Below are positions 11,758 through 23,100 of a DNA stretch of 64,000 bases, piece by piece. The first letter of the stretch is position 1. Each line of letters opens with the position of its first letter. The translations under genes were made by a program, and so were the position numbers. The notes under the pieces were generated by a model. It saw only the letters and a list, made by a program, of their open reading frames with translations, did not search any database and had not been told where the DNA came from. This DNA is from Nigrospora sphaerica (taxonomy: Eukaryota > Ascomycota > Sordariomycetes > Amphisphaeriales > Apiosporaceae): contig JAGVVL010000017.1 of the NCBI GenBank assembly GCA_018287875.1, forward strand, positions 2,914,001 to 2,978,000, read 5' to 3'.

Positions 11758-13376
11758 TTATATCTCCTCCTCGAGAGGGGCCTCCTCCTCGTACTCCTCC
11801 TCCTCCTCGTCGACACCGGCGTCCTGGTACTGCTGGTACTCGCTGACCAGATCGTTCATGTTGGACTCGGCCTCGGTGAACTCCATCTCGTCCATACCCT
11901 CGCCAGTGTACCAATGCAAGAAAGCCTTGCGACGGAACATGGCAGTGAACTGCTCGCCGACACGCTTGAAGAGCTCCTGGATGGCGGTCGAGTTGCCGAC
12001 GAAAGTCGACGACATCTTGAGGCCACGGGGGGGAATCGAGCAGAGAGCCGTCTGCACGTTGTTGGGGATCCACTCGACAAAGTACGACGAGTTCTTGTTC
12101 TGGACGTTGCGCATCTGGTCCTCGACTTCCTTCATCGAGACCTTGCCGCGGAAGATGGCAGAGCAGGTCAGGTAGCGACCGTTGCGGAAGTCCGAGGCAG
12201 CCATCATGTTCTTGGGGTCGAACATCTGCTGGGTGAGCTCGGGCACGGTGACGGCACGGAACGAGTGAGCACCGCGGCTGGTCAGGGGAGCAAAGCCGAC
12301 CATGAAGAAGTGCAGACGGGGGAAAGGCACCATGTTGACGGCCAGCTTGCGGAGATCCGAGTTAAGCTGACCGGGGAAACGCAAGCAAGTGGTGACGCCC
12401 GACATGACGGCCGAGACGAGGTGGTTCAGGTCGCCGTACGAGGGGTTGGACAGCTTAAGAGTACGCATGCAGATGTCGTACAGAGCCTCGTTGTCAATGC
12501 AGAAGGTCGCGTCCGAGTTCTCGACCAGCTGGTGGACGGAGAGGGTGGCGTTGTAGGGCTCGACGACGGTATCCGAGACCTTGGGCGAGGGCACGACCGA
12601 GAAGGTGGCCATCATGCGGTCGGGGAACTCCTCGCGGATCTTGGAGATGAGCAGGGTACCCATACCGGCACCGGTACCACCACCGAGCGAGTGCGTGATC
12701 TGGAAGCCCTGGAGGCAGTCGCAGCCCTCGGCCTCGCGGCGGACGACGTCGAGAACCTGGTCGACAAGCTCGGCACCCTCGGTGTAGTGACCCTTGGCCC
12801 AGTTGTTGCCAGCACCGGACTGGCCGAAAACGAAGTTGTCGGGACGGAAGAGCTGGCCGAAGGGACCGGCGCGGACGGCGTCCATGGTACCGGGCTCGAG
12901 ATCGACGAGGACGGCACGGGGAACGTACTTGTTGCCCGAGGCCTCGTTGAAGTAGACGCTCATGCGCTCGAGCTGGAGCTCCGAGGTGCCGTTGTACCTG
13001 TAGCGAGGGCATGGTCAGCCGACGGCTCTCTTGCTTCCATCGCATCGTCTCTTGTTCCTTCTTTTTCTTTCTCTACACCGCCGTGACGCGACCGTGGTCT
13101 GAAGGGGAAGAGGAGGAGGACCGGGAGGCGAGAAACGTACTGGCCATCGCTGTCGAGACCGTGCTCGCCAGAAATCTGCTGCCAGAAAGCAGCACCGATT
13201 TGGTTGCCCTGTAATAAAACATGTGAGCGAGCGGGGCTCGGCGTGAGAGGTTTGGGTAAAGGGTGGCTACTTACGCACTGGCCGGTCTGGAGGTGAACCT
13301 ATATCGCAAAGAAGCCACAGTCAGTACATAGGCGCTTCTCGGTGTTTTGTAATAGTCATCATGTCTGCTCCTGCTG

Positions 13377-13414
<38 letters not shown>

Positions 13415-13597
13415 TTCGCGGACGAGAACGCTCTGCGCGCCTGGTGGGGCAAGGAGGGAGGCAATCAGGGGGGCGTAGTTTGACTTTGGGACGCGTCCAG
13501 GATATGCAACGGCGGCGACGACGGCAGATAGGCAGCGGAAAACGAGGACGCGTGGGAGGAAGAGGGGCAGCAGTAGTCAACTCACAATCTCACGCAT
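11758..13597 (-). CDS. tub2: Beta-tubulin
   Basis: Structural subunit of microtubules and target of benzimidazole fungicides. Minus-strand exons 13586-13597 (MREI), 13275-13298 (VHLQTGQC), 13141-13208 and 11758-12997 give 447 residues, the usual length. Introns begin GTGAGT, GTAAGT and GTACGT. The tubulin signature GGGTGAG (140-146) is present, and the acidic tail ends [16 protein letters not shown]. The N-terminal MREI is the tubulin mRNA autoregulation motif. Only the first part of the gene is split, and the last exon encodes 413 residues without interruption. Codon 198, at 12508-12510, reads GCG on the coding strand and encodes alanine, where filamentous ascomycetes normally have glutamate. 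Phe167, Phe200, Tyr50 and His6 are the sensitive-type residues. Intron 1 carries a (CGT)12 microsatellite. Identity is essentially certain. Confidence 0.98.
13378..13413. repeat. (CGT)12 microsatellite in beta-tubulin intron 1
   Basis: Twelve uninterrupted CGT units (ACG on the coding strand) inside the 287-nt first intron of beta-tubulin (13299-13585). It is noncoding and likely length-polymorphic between isolates. Confidence 0.9.
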
Positions 13598-15572
13598 GTT
13601 GGCGGTTCGTCCTTGAGGGTATCACGAGGGTTGGGGGATGGAAGTGGGCTGGCGAGACCAAGGTCAGGGAGGAAAGAGAAAAAGGGTAGTGATGGCTGAC
13701 TGGGCTGGTGGGGAGAACGGGAAGAAGGTGAAGTAGAGGTAGCGCTGTTGGGAGATTGTTGATTTTTGGCGGTGTACGAGCGGGCGGGCGAGCGAGAACG
13801 GGCAAAACCGAGCCGGGGCGGGTGGATGACCAGCAAAGCAGTCCCAGTTTGTGCAGTCGGGCCCAACGTGCTGGTGCCGTGTGCAGTGCAGATGTTGCTC
13901 CCCAATGCACACCTCTCCCTCCTCTCCAATCAATCGTCTCGGACCAGCTAATCAATTGGATTAACCAGGGGAGCGGGTACCCTTCCTCAGAAGGCCTTCT
14001 GCTCTCTCCATCCCTTCTCTCCTTTGCCTTGGTCCCATTTTCTCTCCTGGTGGTCAAGGTCCCCCCCTCTCTATCTGGTTCCCCCTCCCCCTCGGTTCTT
14101 TACTACCAACTTTTTGTCCGTGCTCTTTTTGCCAATGGCACGCGCCCGGGGCCAATCAAACGCCGTTACGGGTTTAAATAGAGGGGGAGCTTTGGCCAGG
14201 CAGCAGGCACCTGAATTTGCAACTCCGGGGTCCTGCTTTTTGCGCCCAAGTACCCGTGTCCCTGGCTTCCGGGGCCCGTCCAATTACATCTTACAGGCGC
14301 AGGTACGGGGAGGGGGGTTTTGCCCAATAGTGACTTGTACTGGATACTTTCTTTGGGTGGGCTGCATGCGACCATGTCGTCCATTGTATTCGCCCCCCTC
14401 CATTCCTCGGAGAGGGCTTGCACAGCCGGTCCATGATAGTAGGCATCCATGTTTACCTACACCAGGAAGCAGGCTCGGTACGTAGACAAAAACATCTGCA
14501 GGGCCGCGAGCCACGCTTCTGCGCGGTCGGATTGCAAAATGACCACGCGAGGGTGGCGCGCTCTCGGCTGATGCGTATCCCAATCCCAGCCGCCCTTCAC
14601 CGTTCATCAAACGGTCGCCGGCACAGGCCAGCTCGCATGCAGGGGCTCTCGACAGGAGGTACCCAAGTACCCAGCACGTGCTACCTAACGATTTCCCTAT
14701 CTCAGGGGGAATAGATATATGCCGACTTATCGGACGGCCTAATGGCCTCCAAACGTGATGCAGGAATGGACGGGGACACGCATCTACACACGTAGAGCGG
14801 TAAAATATTCGCAAGTCCGACGTATAGCGGTACATTGCAGATAGGGCAACCCCCGTAGTACAGCCATCAACCATTACGCTACGTAGTTACCGCCTGTGGG
14901 GGCTCATCTCGCCATCCATTCGGCGCCATTTCCACTGGATCGCCCCCTTCCGGCCGCCAACTCGGTACCGCCCGACCTGCCCTGAACCTCGACCTCAACC
15001 CCCATTACTCGTGCTATTGCGCGTGTACCCTGTAAGTCGAACGTGGGCAGGGAGGGTCGCTCATTCCCCCATGCCGATATGAGTTCCCCCCGTGGCGTCC
15101 AGTCTGTTCCTGCGCTCCCACACAATGCCACCCCGAGGAGCAGCAGACTCCTATTGTGAAAACAGACAAGACACCTTCGCGGGAAGGACTGCCAGATAGT
15201 TGCGCTTGCTGGATGGTAATGTCCCCTAGTAATGGGCGCCTTGCTGAGAGCGTGATAGACGTAATACTACCTACGTACCGTGATTGATCAACCTATCTCA
15301 ACATGAAATAAATACATATAAAAAGCACCGTAGCTCGGAACCAACCTTCGGTATCTCATGTCTCAAACGGCCTTTTCTAGTTCCACAGCGGCTTCCACGC
15401 GGCGTGGGCGGTGCCGGCAGCTGCTACGCATCGATTTCCAACGGGAATAAAGTACGCAAAGCACCAACTCGAGCATGGCAGGCACCACATACGTACATGA
15501 CTGCCCTGTGAATCGACATCTGGGGAATCTTCCCTGGCGCTTGGACACACGTCGTCCGGCCGGAGCCTCCCA
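13598..15572. other. Intergenic region, beta-tubulin promoter side
   Basis: The right-hand neighbour of the beta-tubulin start is CT-rich (reading from the gene) and should hold its promoter and leader. The rest up to 15572 contains the 3' flank of the dehydrogenase-like gene. Short motifs such as GGTACCCAAGTACCC (14659-14673) and ACTACCTACGTACCG (15266-15280) are visible. No gene is recognised. Confidence 0.5.
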
Positions 15573-17208
15573 CTATATCGCACCCGCGGCCAGGGCGGCC
15601 AACAGACACGCGAGGAGGGGGCGACCCGACCGTCCGGCGGCACCGCCTCCGAACCCGCGGGCCCCGGCAGAACTCGCGCGGGCACCGTCGTCGCCGCCGT
15701 CGTCGTCGCCGCCGACCAGGGTGGGCGCGCCCGTGCTGACGTCGGCGGGGGCGAGGACCCAGATGTCGCCGGTGGCGTCGGAGCTCATGAAGACGCGGCC
15801 GCGGGCGTCGACGGCGAGGCCGACGGGCCGGAAGCACGCGCCCGGGCACGCCGCCTCGTCGGCGTTGGATAGCATGCGCCGCAGCGCCTTCGTCGACGTC
15901 GGCGGCGCCGTCGGCTGCCCGCCCGCGAACGCGACCGACGCCAGCATGTAGCCGGCGGGGTTCTCGCGGTTCCCTGGGGGGGTTGGGAAGAAGGGGGTGG
16001 AGTTAGCGGTCAGAGACGAGCCCGTGTGGTTGTCTTTTCCGGATCGCTCAAGGGCGAGACCGGCCGACGGGAGGGGATCACAGGGCGTGTACTCACAGCT
16101 GCCGTGGAAGGTGATGTAGGCCGCGGTTCCGTCCGCCGAGAAGGCGATGTCGAGAGGGGCCGTATGAGCCGGGAAGGCGAGACGCGGGGCCACGCGGTCT
16201 CGGGCGCACGTGGTATCGTTCACGGTGCGGGACTGCTCCGGCGCGAACTGCTCGCCCACCCTGAGGTTGCCCGCGTCTGGGATGTTGGGGTCCCAGAGGG
16301 TGAAGCAATCGGGGTAGCCGTAGTTGCCGCCCTGGTGCTCCGTCGACGCGTTCAGGAAGCCGTGGAAGTTGAGCTCCTCGCCCGGGTTGTCCTGGTGGAT
16401 GTCGGTGCCGCCCCGCGACAGCTGGTCGACCGAGTTCTCGACGCTGTAGATGGCGCCCGTCGTGGGCTCCTCGGCGATGCCGACCGAGTTCCGCAGGCCC
16501 CAGCCGAGCCGGACGCCCTCGGCGTCGTACGTGTAGGCCTCGCCCGTCAGGTTGGTCATGTTGAAGGCCCGGATCTGCGACACTCCCGACGCCACATCCA
16601 GCGCCCGTTCGTCCACGTTTTCCCCGCTGCCCTTGGACACGAGGAGCATGCCCGGCGCCCGCGCCGATGCGAGAAGCGTGCGCGTCGAGTGGCCCGTCCC
16701 GTCCATGTTCCGGACGACGGTCCGCGCCTCGCCGCTGACCGTGCCGCTGCCGGGATCGTAGGCCCAGGCGAAGACATCGGCGGCCGAAGACGCGTACAGA
16801 GTCTTGCCGTCGTTGGATAAGGCGATGCCGTGGTTCAGCTGCGCCGTCCTATCAGCTCGCGTACTTTTCCTCCTCCCTTTTCCCCTGCCGAGAGATACCC
16901 ACATCCGAGTTCTCGACGACGCTGCTCGAGTCCGAGACTTCCAAACATGTGCCGCCGTGGTCGTTCCACGTCAGACGTCGGATGCCCGTCCCCCGCTCCA
17001 CGATGAGCAGGCGGCCGGCGCTGTCCAACAAGATGCCGCGCGGGTCCTTCAAGCCGTCCGCCACGAGCTGCGCTGTCCATCCCGTACCGACCACGGGCGT
17101 CGGGTACGAGGGCGTAAGGACCTTGGGGCATTCGTCGCCCTGCGCCGCGACGCCGGCCGCCTGAAGCATTGCTGCGCCAGCGCTGCTAATAAATTTGGCC
17201 GACTTCAT
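15573..17208 (-). CDS. Secreted glucose/sorbosone dehydrogenase-like beta-propeller protein
   Basis: Minus-strand exons 16903-17208, 16097-16838 and 15573-15973 give 482 residues. The sequence follows the GSDH/L-sorbosone dehydrogenase beta-propeller family: LKDPRGILLD, LNHGIALS, GWGLRNSVGIA, HQDNPGEELNFHG, GGNYGYPDC, FHGSWNRENPAGY and RPVGLAVDARGRVF. The bacterial relatives oxidise sugars with PQQ. Many fungal members have no proven substrate. Residues 1-22 look like a signal peptide. The C-terminus, after a Gly/Ala/Ser-rich linker, is a short hydrophobic stretch (PLLACLLAALAAGAI) typical of a GPI-anchor signal, suggesting a cell-surface protein. Introns are 64 nt (donor GTGGGT, chosen because it keeps the LNHGIALS frame) and 123 nt (GTGAGT...CAG, which restores the tryptophan of the conserved FHGSW). 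Enzymatic activity is not shown by the sequence. Confidence 0.85.
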
Positions 17209-17797
17209 GGCTGCTCAGGTACCTGATCTCCAAAGTTACTAATAGGAGTCGCCAGCATTCGTAACGTGATCTGCTAGTGTATAGGTGACCCGGCCATCGA
17301 ACGTCGATACGATAGGGCCAGCCGAAAATCCGAGGGCTAGAAGCGAGCAGCCGAAACAGTAAGTCCGCCTAGCCACCAGACGGGCCAAGTAACAATGCCG
17401 ACCGCGATGGGCAGCAACTGTCAGTGCGTGTCAAGCTAGGGCGATGGATAGCTACGAAGGTGAGGCGGAGGAAGTACAGAGCGACAGCAGTGACGCTTAC
17501 ACTCGCCCGCAGCTGAACGGTGGATGATGGCATTCGGGATTCGAGCTTGACGGAAGAGGCTCAGCTTCGCAGGGGTTCTCCGCTCACAAGGGGCTTGGCT
17601 TTCACCTAGGTCTCCCTCAATCCATGTCACGCTGGCCTATCGTCAACACAAAAGGCCACACTAGCCTACTCGGAGAAAACAATATATTACAACGCACAGC
17701 GGCCGTTAAACGGCCGAGAGCGGCATGGTGTTGTATTTCCTTTTTCTCTCTCTCTCTCTCTCTCGCAATGCTAGTCTTGTGCCCATTTCCTGCCCCC
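17209..17797. other. Short intergenic region with palindrome and CT repeat
   Basis: Between two minus-strand genes: the promoter of the dehydrogenase-like gene on the left and the 3' flank of GCN20 on the right. It contains a perfect 7-bp inverted repeat with a one-base centre, GGCCGTTAAACGGCC (17701-17715), and a (TC)n tract (17745-17764), both within 100 bases downstream of the GCN20 stop. No gene is seen. Confidence 0.6.
17745..17764. repeat. (TC)n microsatellite
   Basis: About ten TC dinucleotides in the 3' flank of GCN20, reading as GA on the transcribed strand. Confidence 0.85.
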
Positions 17798-20182
17798 TTA
17801 GTGCTGCTTGACCACACCCGACTCGTCAGCCAGCGAAGCGATTCTCTTCTTGTACGCCTGCACGTCGCCGGGGAACTTCCATACGGTGCCGTTCTCGCAC
17901 ACCCACAAACTTGTACACACCGTCTGAAGCATGGTGACGTCGTGGGATACCATCAGCACACCACCCTGGAACTCCTGCAGAGCTGCCGATAGGGCATCCA
18001 TGGCTTCAATATCGAGATGGTTGGACGGCTCGTCGAGCACAAGGATGTGCGGGTTGGTAAGGGCCAGGCACGCAAAGGCGACACGCGACTTTTGACCTCC
18101 CGACAGGACGGCCATCTTCTGGAGGCCCGTCGTGCCCGTGATACCAAAGGCACCGAGCTGGCGACGGTACTCCTCGTCGCTGCGGCCGGGATACGTCTTC
18201 GCCATGAAGCTGACGGCACTCATAGTGAGGTCAAGGGCGTCGACATGGTGCTGAGCGAAGAAGCCAACCCGCAGGCGCGAGTTTTGCGAGATCAAACCCG
18301 TAGTGGCGCTCAGCTTGCCAATAAGGAGCTTCAGAATCGTCGTCTTACCAGCACCGTTGGGACCAACGATGCCAATACGCGAGTCGAGCTGCACGTCAAG
18401 GTCGACGTCTCTGAGCAGGATCTTGTCGGGCGTGTAGCCAAAAGTGACACCGGACATCTGGATGATGGGAGGTGAGAGTTTCTCCACGTCGGGGAACTTG
18501 AAGTGAACGCTGTATTCGGACTCGGGAGGCGCCAGGATAGGCATGCGCTCCAGTTTCTTGATACGCGACTGGGCTTCGGCGGCCTTGGCGGCGTTGTAGC
18601 GGAACTTGTCAATGAAGGCCTGCAGGTGGGCACGGTCGGCCACGTTCTTCTCGTACTCGCGCTGGTAGATCTTCCGGCGCTCCTCCTTGGTGGCATAGAA
18701 GGACTCGAAGTTGGCACCGCGGTAGTAGTCGAGTCTTTCGGAGTGCTGGTGGATGATGTCGGTGGCCACCTCGTTCAGGAAAGCCCTGTCGTGACTGACG
18801 ACGAGCACGGTGCTGGGGTAGCCCTGAAGATAGTTGGAAAGGAAGGCAATCGAAGGCACGTCCAACATGTTAGACGGCTCGTCAAGAAGCAGCAGGTCAG
18901 GCTCGCAAAACAGCGCCCGAGCAAGAGCGAGACGCATACGCCAACCTCCGGAGAAGGTCTTGGTGGCAAATTTCTGCCGCTCAGGCGAGAAACCAAGACC
19001 GGCGAGAATACTGGCGGCGCGGGACTCGGCCTTGTCCGATTCCATCTCGGCCAGCTTGCCCTGGACATCGCCCAGCTTGTTGTCGAGAGCCTCGCGTTCT
19101 CGGTCCAACTTGGCTGCATCGGCCGACGTGTCGGCCATGGAGCTTCTCTGCGCCTCCATCTCGTTGAGTTTGGCGGAGAGTTCCTATGAGGTCGTTAGCC
19201 ACGGTGCCGGCGGTTGATGGTCATCAGGGGAAAGCCTACACTCTGTTCCCTAAGCAGAACCTTCCTCCACACATCGGCGTCCAGCACAGCCTGGATAGCC
19301 GGCGTGTCGTCTCCGGTAAGCTGCATCATGTCAGTGTCGGTGTGCGTCAACAGGGCCCAAGGCCAGAGCGGCCGGGTGTCGGCATCTTACCTCCTGTTCG
19401 ACGTGGAGAATGGAAATGTGCGTCGGGATGGGAACCTCTCGCCTTGACAGCGCACGCAGCAGCGTGGATTTACCCACACCGTTGTTACCCACAAGACCAT
19501 AGCGGTGGCCGTAGGCAAGGGTCAGGTTGGTGTCGGTCAAGATTCTGAGGCCGCCGATGGACACGTCGGTGTTCTCGATCTTGATATCCTTGGACTTGCT
19601 GCCGCCCGTGGAGCCAAGCTGCAGCGGGTTGACGGCCATGTAGAACTCCTCGTACGACTGGGCATCCTCGGGCTGCTCCAGAAGCCTCGAGGCCTCGTAC
19701 TCGACCGTCTTGAACTGCTTCTTCTGCTGCTTGGCGGCGATCTTGCGCTCGGCCTTCTCCAGCTTCTTGCGGTCGACCTTGGACTCGACCTTGCGGGCGT
19801 TGGCCGACTCGAGGTCCACGCTGCCGGTAGCCACGGCCAGCGTCGACGACATGTTCCGCTGCGACCCTACCTGGAAAGTCTGGTCCAGACGCTTGACGGC
19901 CGAGGGGCCGCGGCGCTCCCCGTTCTCGTTGTTGATGGCCTCGTACTTCTCCACCCACTTGGCGACCAGCGAGCGGATCTTGTCCTGCTCCGCGCCCGCC
20001 ACGTTGCCCGACGCGGAAATCAGCAGCTCGGTGATGGCCACGGCGGCGTCGGCCAGAGGCGACTGGCCGGCCGCCTCCTCGTCGCCGGCCCAGGCCATCG
20101 AGGCATGCCTCAGGTAGCCCACCGAGTACTCGGAGATGACCGGGTCGATGTCCGGGATCGCAGCTTTGATCTCGGCCTCCAT
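17798..20182 (-). CDS. GCN20: ABCF ATPase GCN20, general amino acid control
   Basis: Soluble ABC-F ATPase that, with Gcn1, relays uncharged-tRNA signals on ribosomes to the kinase Gcn2. Exons (minus) 19391-20182, 19240-19320 and 17798-19183 give 752 residues, the same length as yeast Gcn20. The N-terminal region (about 1-200, including ISEYSVGYLRHAS) is the Gcn1-binding part. ABC1 has Walker A GNNGVGKST (about 232-240), signature FSGGW (about 368) and Walker B LLLLDEPSNMLD. ABC2 has Walker A GPNGAGKTT, signature LSGGQ and LVLDEPSNHLD. No membrane segment is present. Introns are 70 nt (GTAAGA...CAG) and 56 nt (GTAGGC...TAG). The start was chosen at MEAEIKAAIPDID, which matches the conserved beginning of fungal homologues. 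The frame stays open 28 codons further upstream but is not conserved-looking there. Confidence 0.95.
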
Positions 20183-23100
20183 CTCGGCCAAGGGGGCAGT
20201 GCCCGGTACGGGATGGCCTCGGTAAGTGGTACGGCTACACGGAGATACACGCGGGGACGGGCCCACGTGCGAATGGAGGGACGGATGCGGCAGGTGGATG
20301 AACCAGGCGCACCAGCAGGGCGAAGCTCAGAGCGGACACGGGCGGTACCCTCGCTGAGACGCAATCTCGAGTTGGAGCCGACGTGGTATCAACTCGGGAG
20401 ATGGATCACGATGGTGCCAGGCTTGGTTTGATGGCGCTTGCGGTTCCTGTGGTGGCTGGACGGCGTCTGCGCTTTTGCCTCCCACCAATTTTCGCCCTTC
20501 TGCACGGAATTAGTGAGATGTCGTTCGAGGAAGGTGGGGTCACAGTATGGGGATGCGGGGGTCCGGCGCGTCATCCCATCTACAAACACTGTGTCACATC
20601 GAGAGGTAGCATTCATTGATCGGACACACTTCATGGCACGGACTGGGCGGACGCAATGGGACGCACACGAGAGCTTCTAGCGGCAGCAACCCCCGGCCGG
20701 CCGGTGCTGATTACAGGGCAGCAGAGTGTGATCTGCCTGCATCCTGCCTCGTATGAGAGTGTGGTAAGCTATCAGAGCCGCGGCGGCGTCCCCAAGATCC
20801 CGAGAGCCACGCTGCCGGGGCTCAAAGCCGTTTCATAGCCGTAGGACCGTAGTGTAACATGGCGCGCCAATGGCTACCGGGAAACAAGGTCGCTTTTTGT
20901 GCGCGCGATCCCAGGTACGGCTTGCACATCGTAGTTTGAGATTGCGGTGTCTGATTGAGAAGAGGGGCCAAGAGGTCCGCCCGACGCCCAGGCTCGCCGG
21001 CCTATTTCTTGTTGTCCTGTAAAAGCCGTCTCTGGGAGGGCCGGAGATTTGGTTTCTGACACGCGCCATCGCGAGCGAGCGCCCGTTGGCCGCCGGTTCA
21101 CACTAGGCATGCGCTCTGCTAATACTTCCTGTGCCGTGGCTGGCTGATGGTTGATTGCCGAGGCAGAGGGGGGCTGGTCCTGTGTATTTCACAGCCGGCA
21201 ATAAGGTTAGCTGAAGCGGGAAATCATCCGGACCCCTCTCGCCCTCCCGCGTTTTGAGGTTGTGTGTTTGTGTGCTCAGCGGCCGTTGTCGCGAAACGGG
21301 CGCGACCTTGTCCCATCCCATATTTTTTTGGTTGCCGCATGGCTGGTGGTTTGGAGAAAAACCCGGGGTAACGCGACTACGGACGACCCCATCCCATTCG
21401 CCCTGTGAGACGGTTGACCACCTGTTGTGCACGCGCAGCCCGGCCAATGACCTCGTGCGTCTTCAGACACAACTCACATGGCATGTGTGTATCCCGCCTG
21501 GACCGGGTGCTTGTTGACAAGCTTCGACCACCCCGTATCCCTGGCCAGGCGTGGACAAGGTGTGCTTGCAGGACGCCGACATGTTCCGGGGCACATGGAC
21601 ATGCCAATGACGAGAGACATCACAAGGGGGCACGAGACTGAGCCATTCGTCTGGGACTTTCCCTGTTGAAAACCACGACCGGTCCTAAGTCCTGAGACCT
21701 ACCCACTCTGGCTGGTACCCCTCACTGAAGGATTTGCGAATCCCCGCTCCGCATGCTTCCAGCCGAGCGAGCGAGCGAGAGAGCGTCAAAGCTGGCCGAG
21801 GTGAGAATCATGTCGTCAGCACTTCTGGCAAAGCTCCGACTATAGACCGAAGACGGCAGAACGGGTAACCACTGTCACAGGTTGATCCGCTCATAAGCGG
21901 TGCCGGTTTCGTTCTCTAGCCTTACTGCAAGGGCAAGGTTCGTGGAAGGGAGAGAGATAGAGGAGCATATTGTACGAGTACCCACCCGTGTCTGCGCAAA
22001 CAAACCGGCACCTTGTTTGAAGCGCGGATACCAAATGACCCAGGGCCAATGAGGGTAGCATAGCAACATGCTGAGCAGGTTTCTTGCTTCACGATGCCGC
22101 TTGGCGTGAACTGTGTTACATCTCGCCAGCGCAACGGCCTAACGCTCCGCAGCATGCGTCGTCGTGCCAGCGACGGTGCGGTGGAGTAATAGTGCGACGC
22201 AAATATAGAGCTGATCCGGCCCGGGCAGCAACTCTGTGGCTGCCGGGATGATAAGGCCCAGCCGCAAGCCTGTGAGGAGAACCCATCGGCTATAAGCTTT
22301 CTTTCCCATCATGATCGCCCGGCCGGTGGTTTCATCCTAGGGGGCTGTATACGTGGAAACAACGGCCACCCACAGCCGGTTGTTTGCTTTTGTGACGACT
22401 TGTAGAGGCTCTCGGGGTCGGCCTCGCCTGTAGCGGCATCCGAGAACGGGGATCTGGCGGGCGGCGCAGGACCGGTTGAGCAAACAATGGCTTGCTGATC
22501 GTGTCTCACGCCGGGGCTACGCCAGACGGGGCCAGGGCGATTGCTTCTAGAAGAGCCTTACGTGGGGGCCGCCATAGTGCGATACGCAAACCGCGTATGT
22601 GGTGCTGTTTACCTGCCCTGCCTTAGAACACCGTGATAAGTGGCGCATGCAGGACGGGTCAGTTACAGGCTACCGGCACTTGGCCGTCTGGCGACTCGGG
22701 CTATTATTCTGAATAGCCGTCGTAGCCGCAACCCGGACAGCGCTGGGAAGGGTGGCAGCCCGTATGCGTCCTGGACCCTCGCATAGCACTTTGCTTTTTG
22801 AAAGACAGGCCACGGGGGCCTCGGATCATTTGTGGTAGTAGACGGCTATCTTTTTTTTTTACGGCGGCATGGTTCATCAGGCATCGCAAAAGCAAGTTGG
22901 GGATATCCGCGCGCGGAAAGCCCTGGCGAGCCTGGATGGGCCGGTCTTGGAGGCGCAGGCGACTCACGAAGGCGTGGAATTCAACCGCGATCGCCTCGGA
23001 AGTGTGGACCCAGTTGAAAGCGCGCCAAGCCGAAGCTCGCTTGGGGAGTTGCCGAAGGCCAGCACGTTGGCTCTTAGGCGGGCATTCTGAAGAACATGAC

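Noticed and set aside
11914..13086. 390-codon plus-strand frame across beta-tubulin
   Set aside because: Antisense of a highly conserved, codon-biased exon; it also runs through a tubulin intron.
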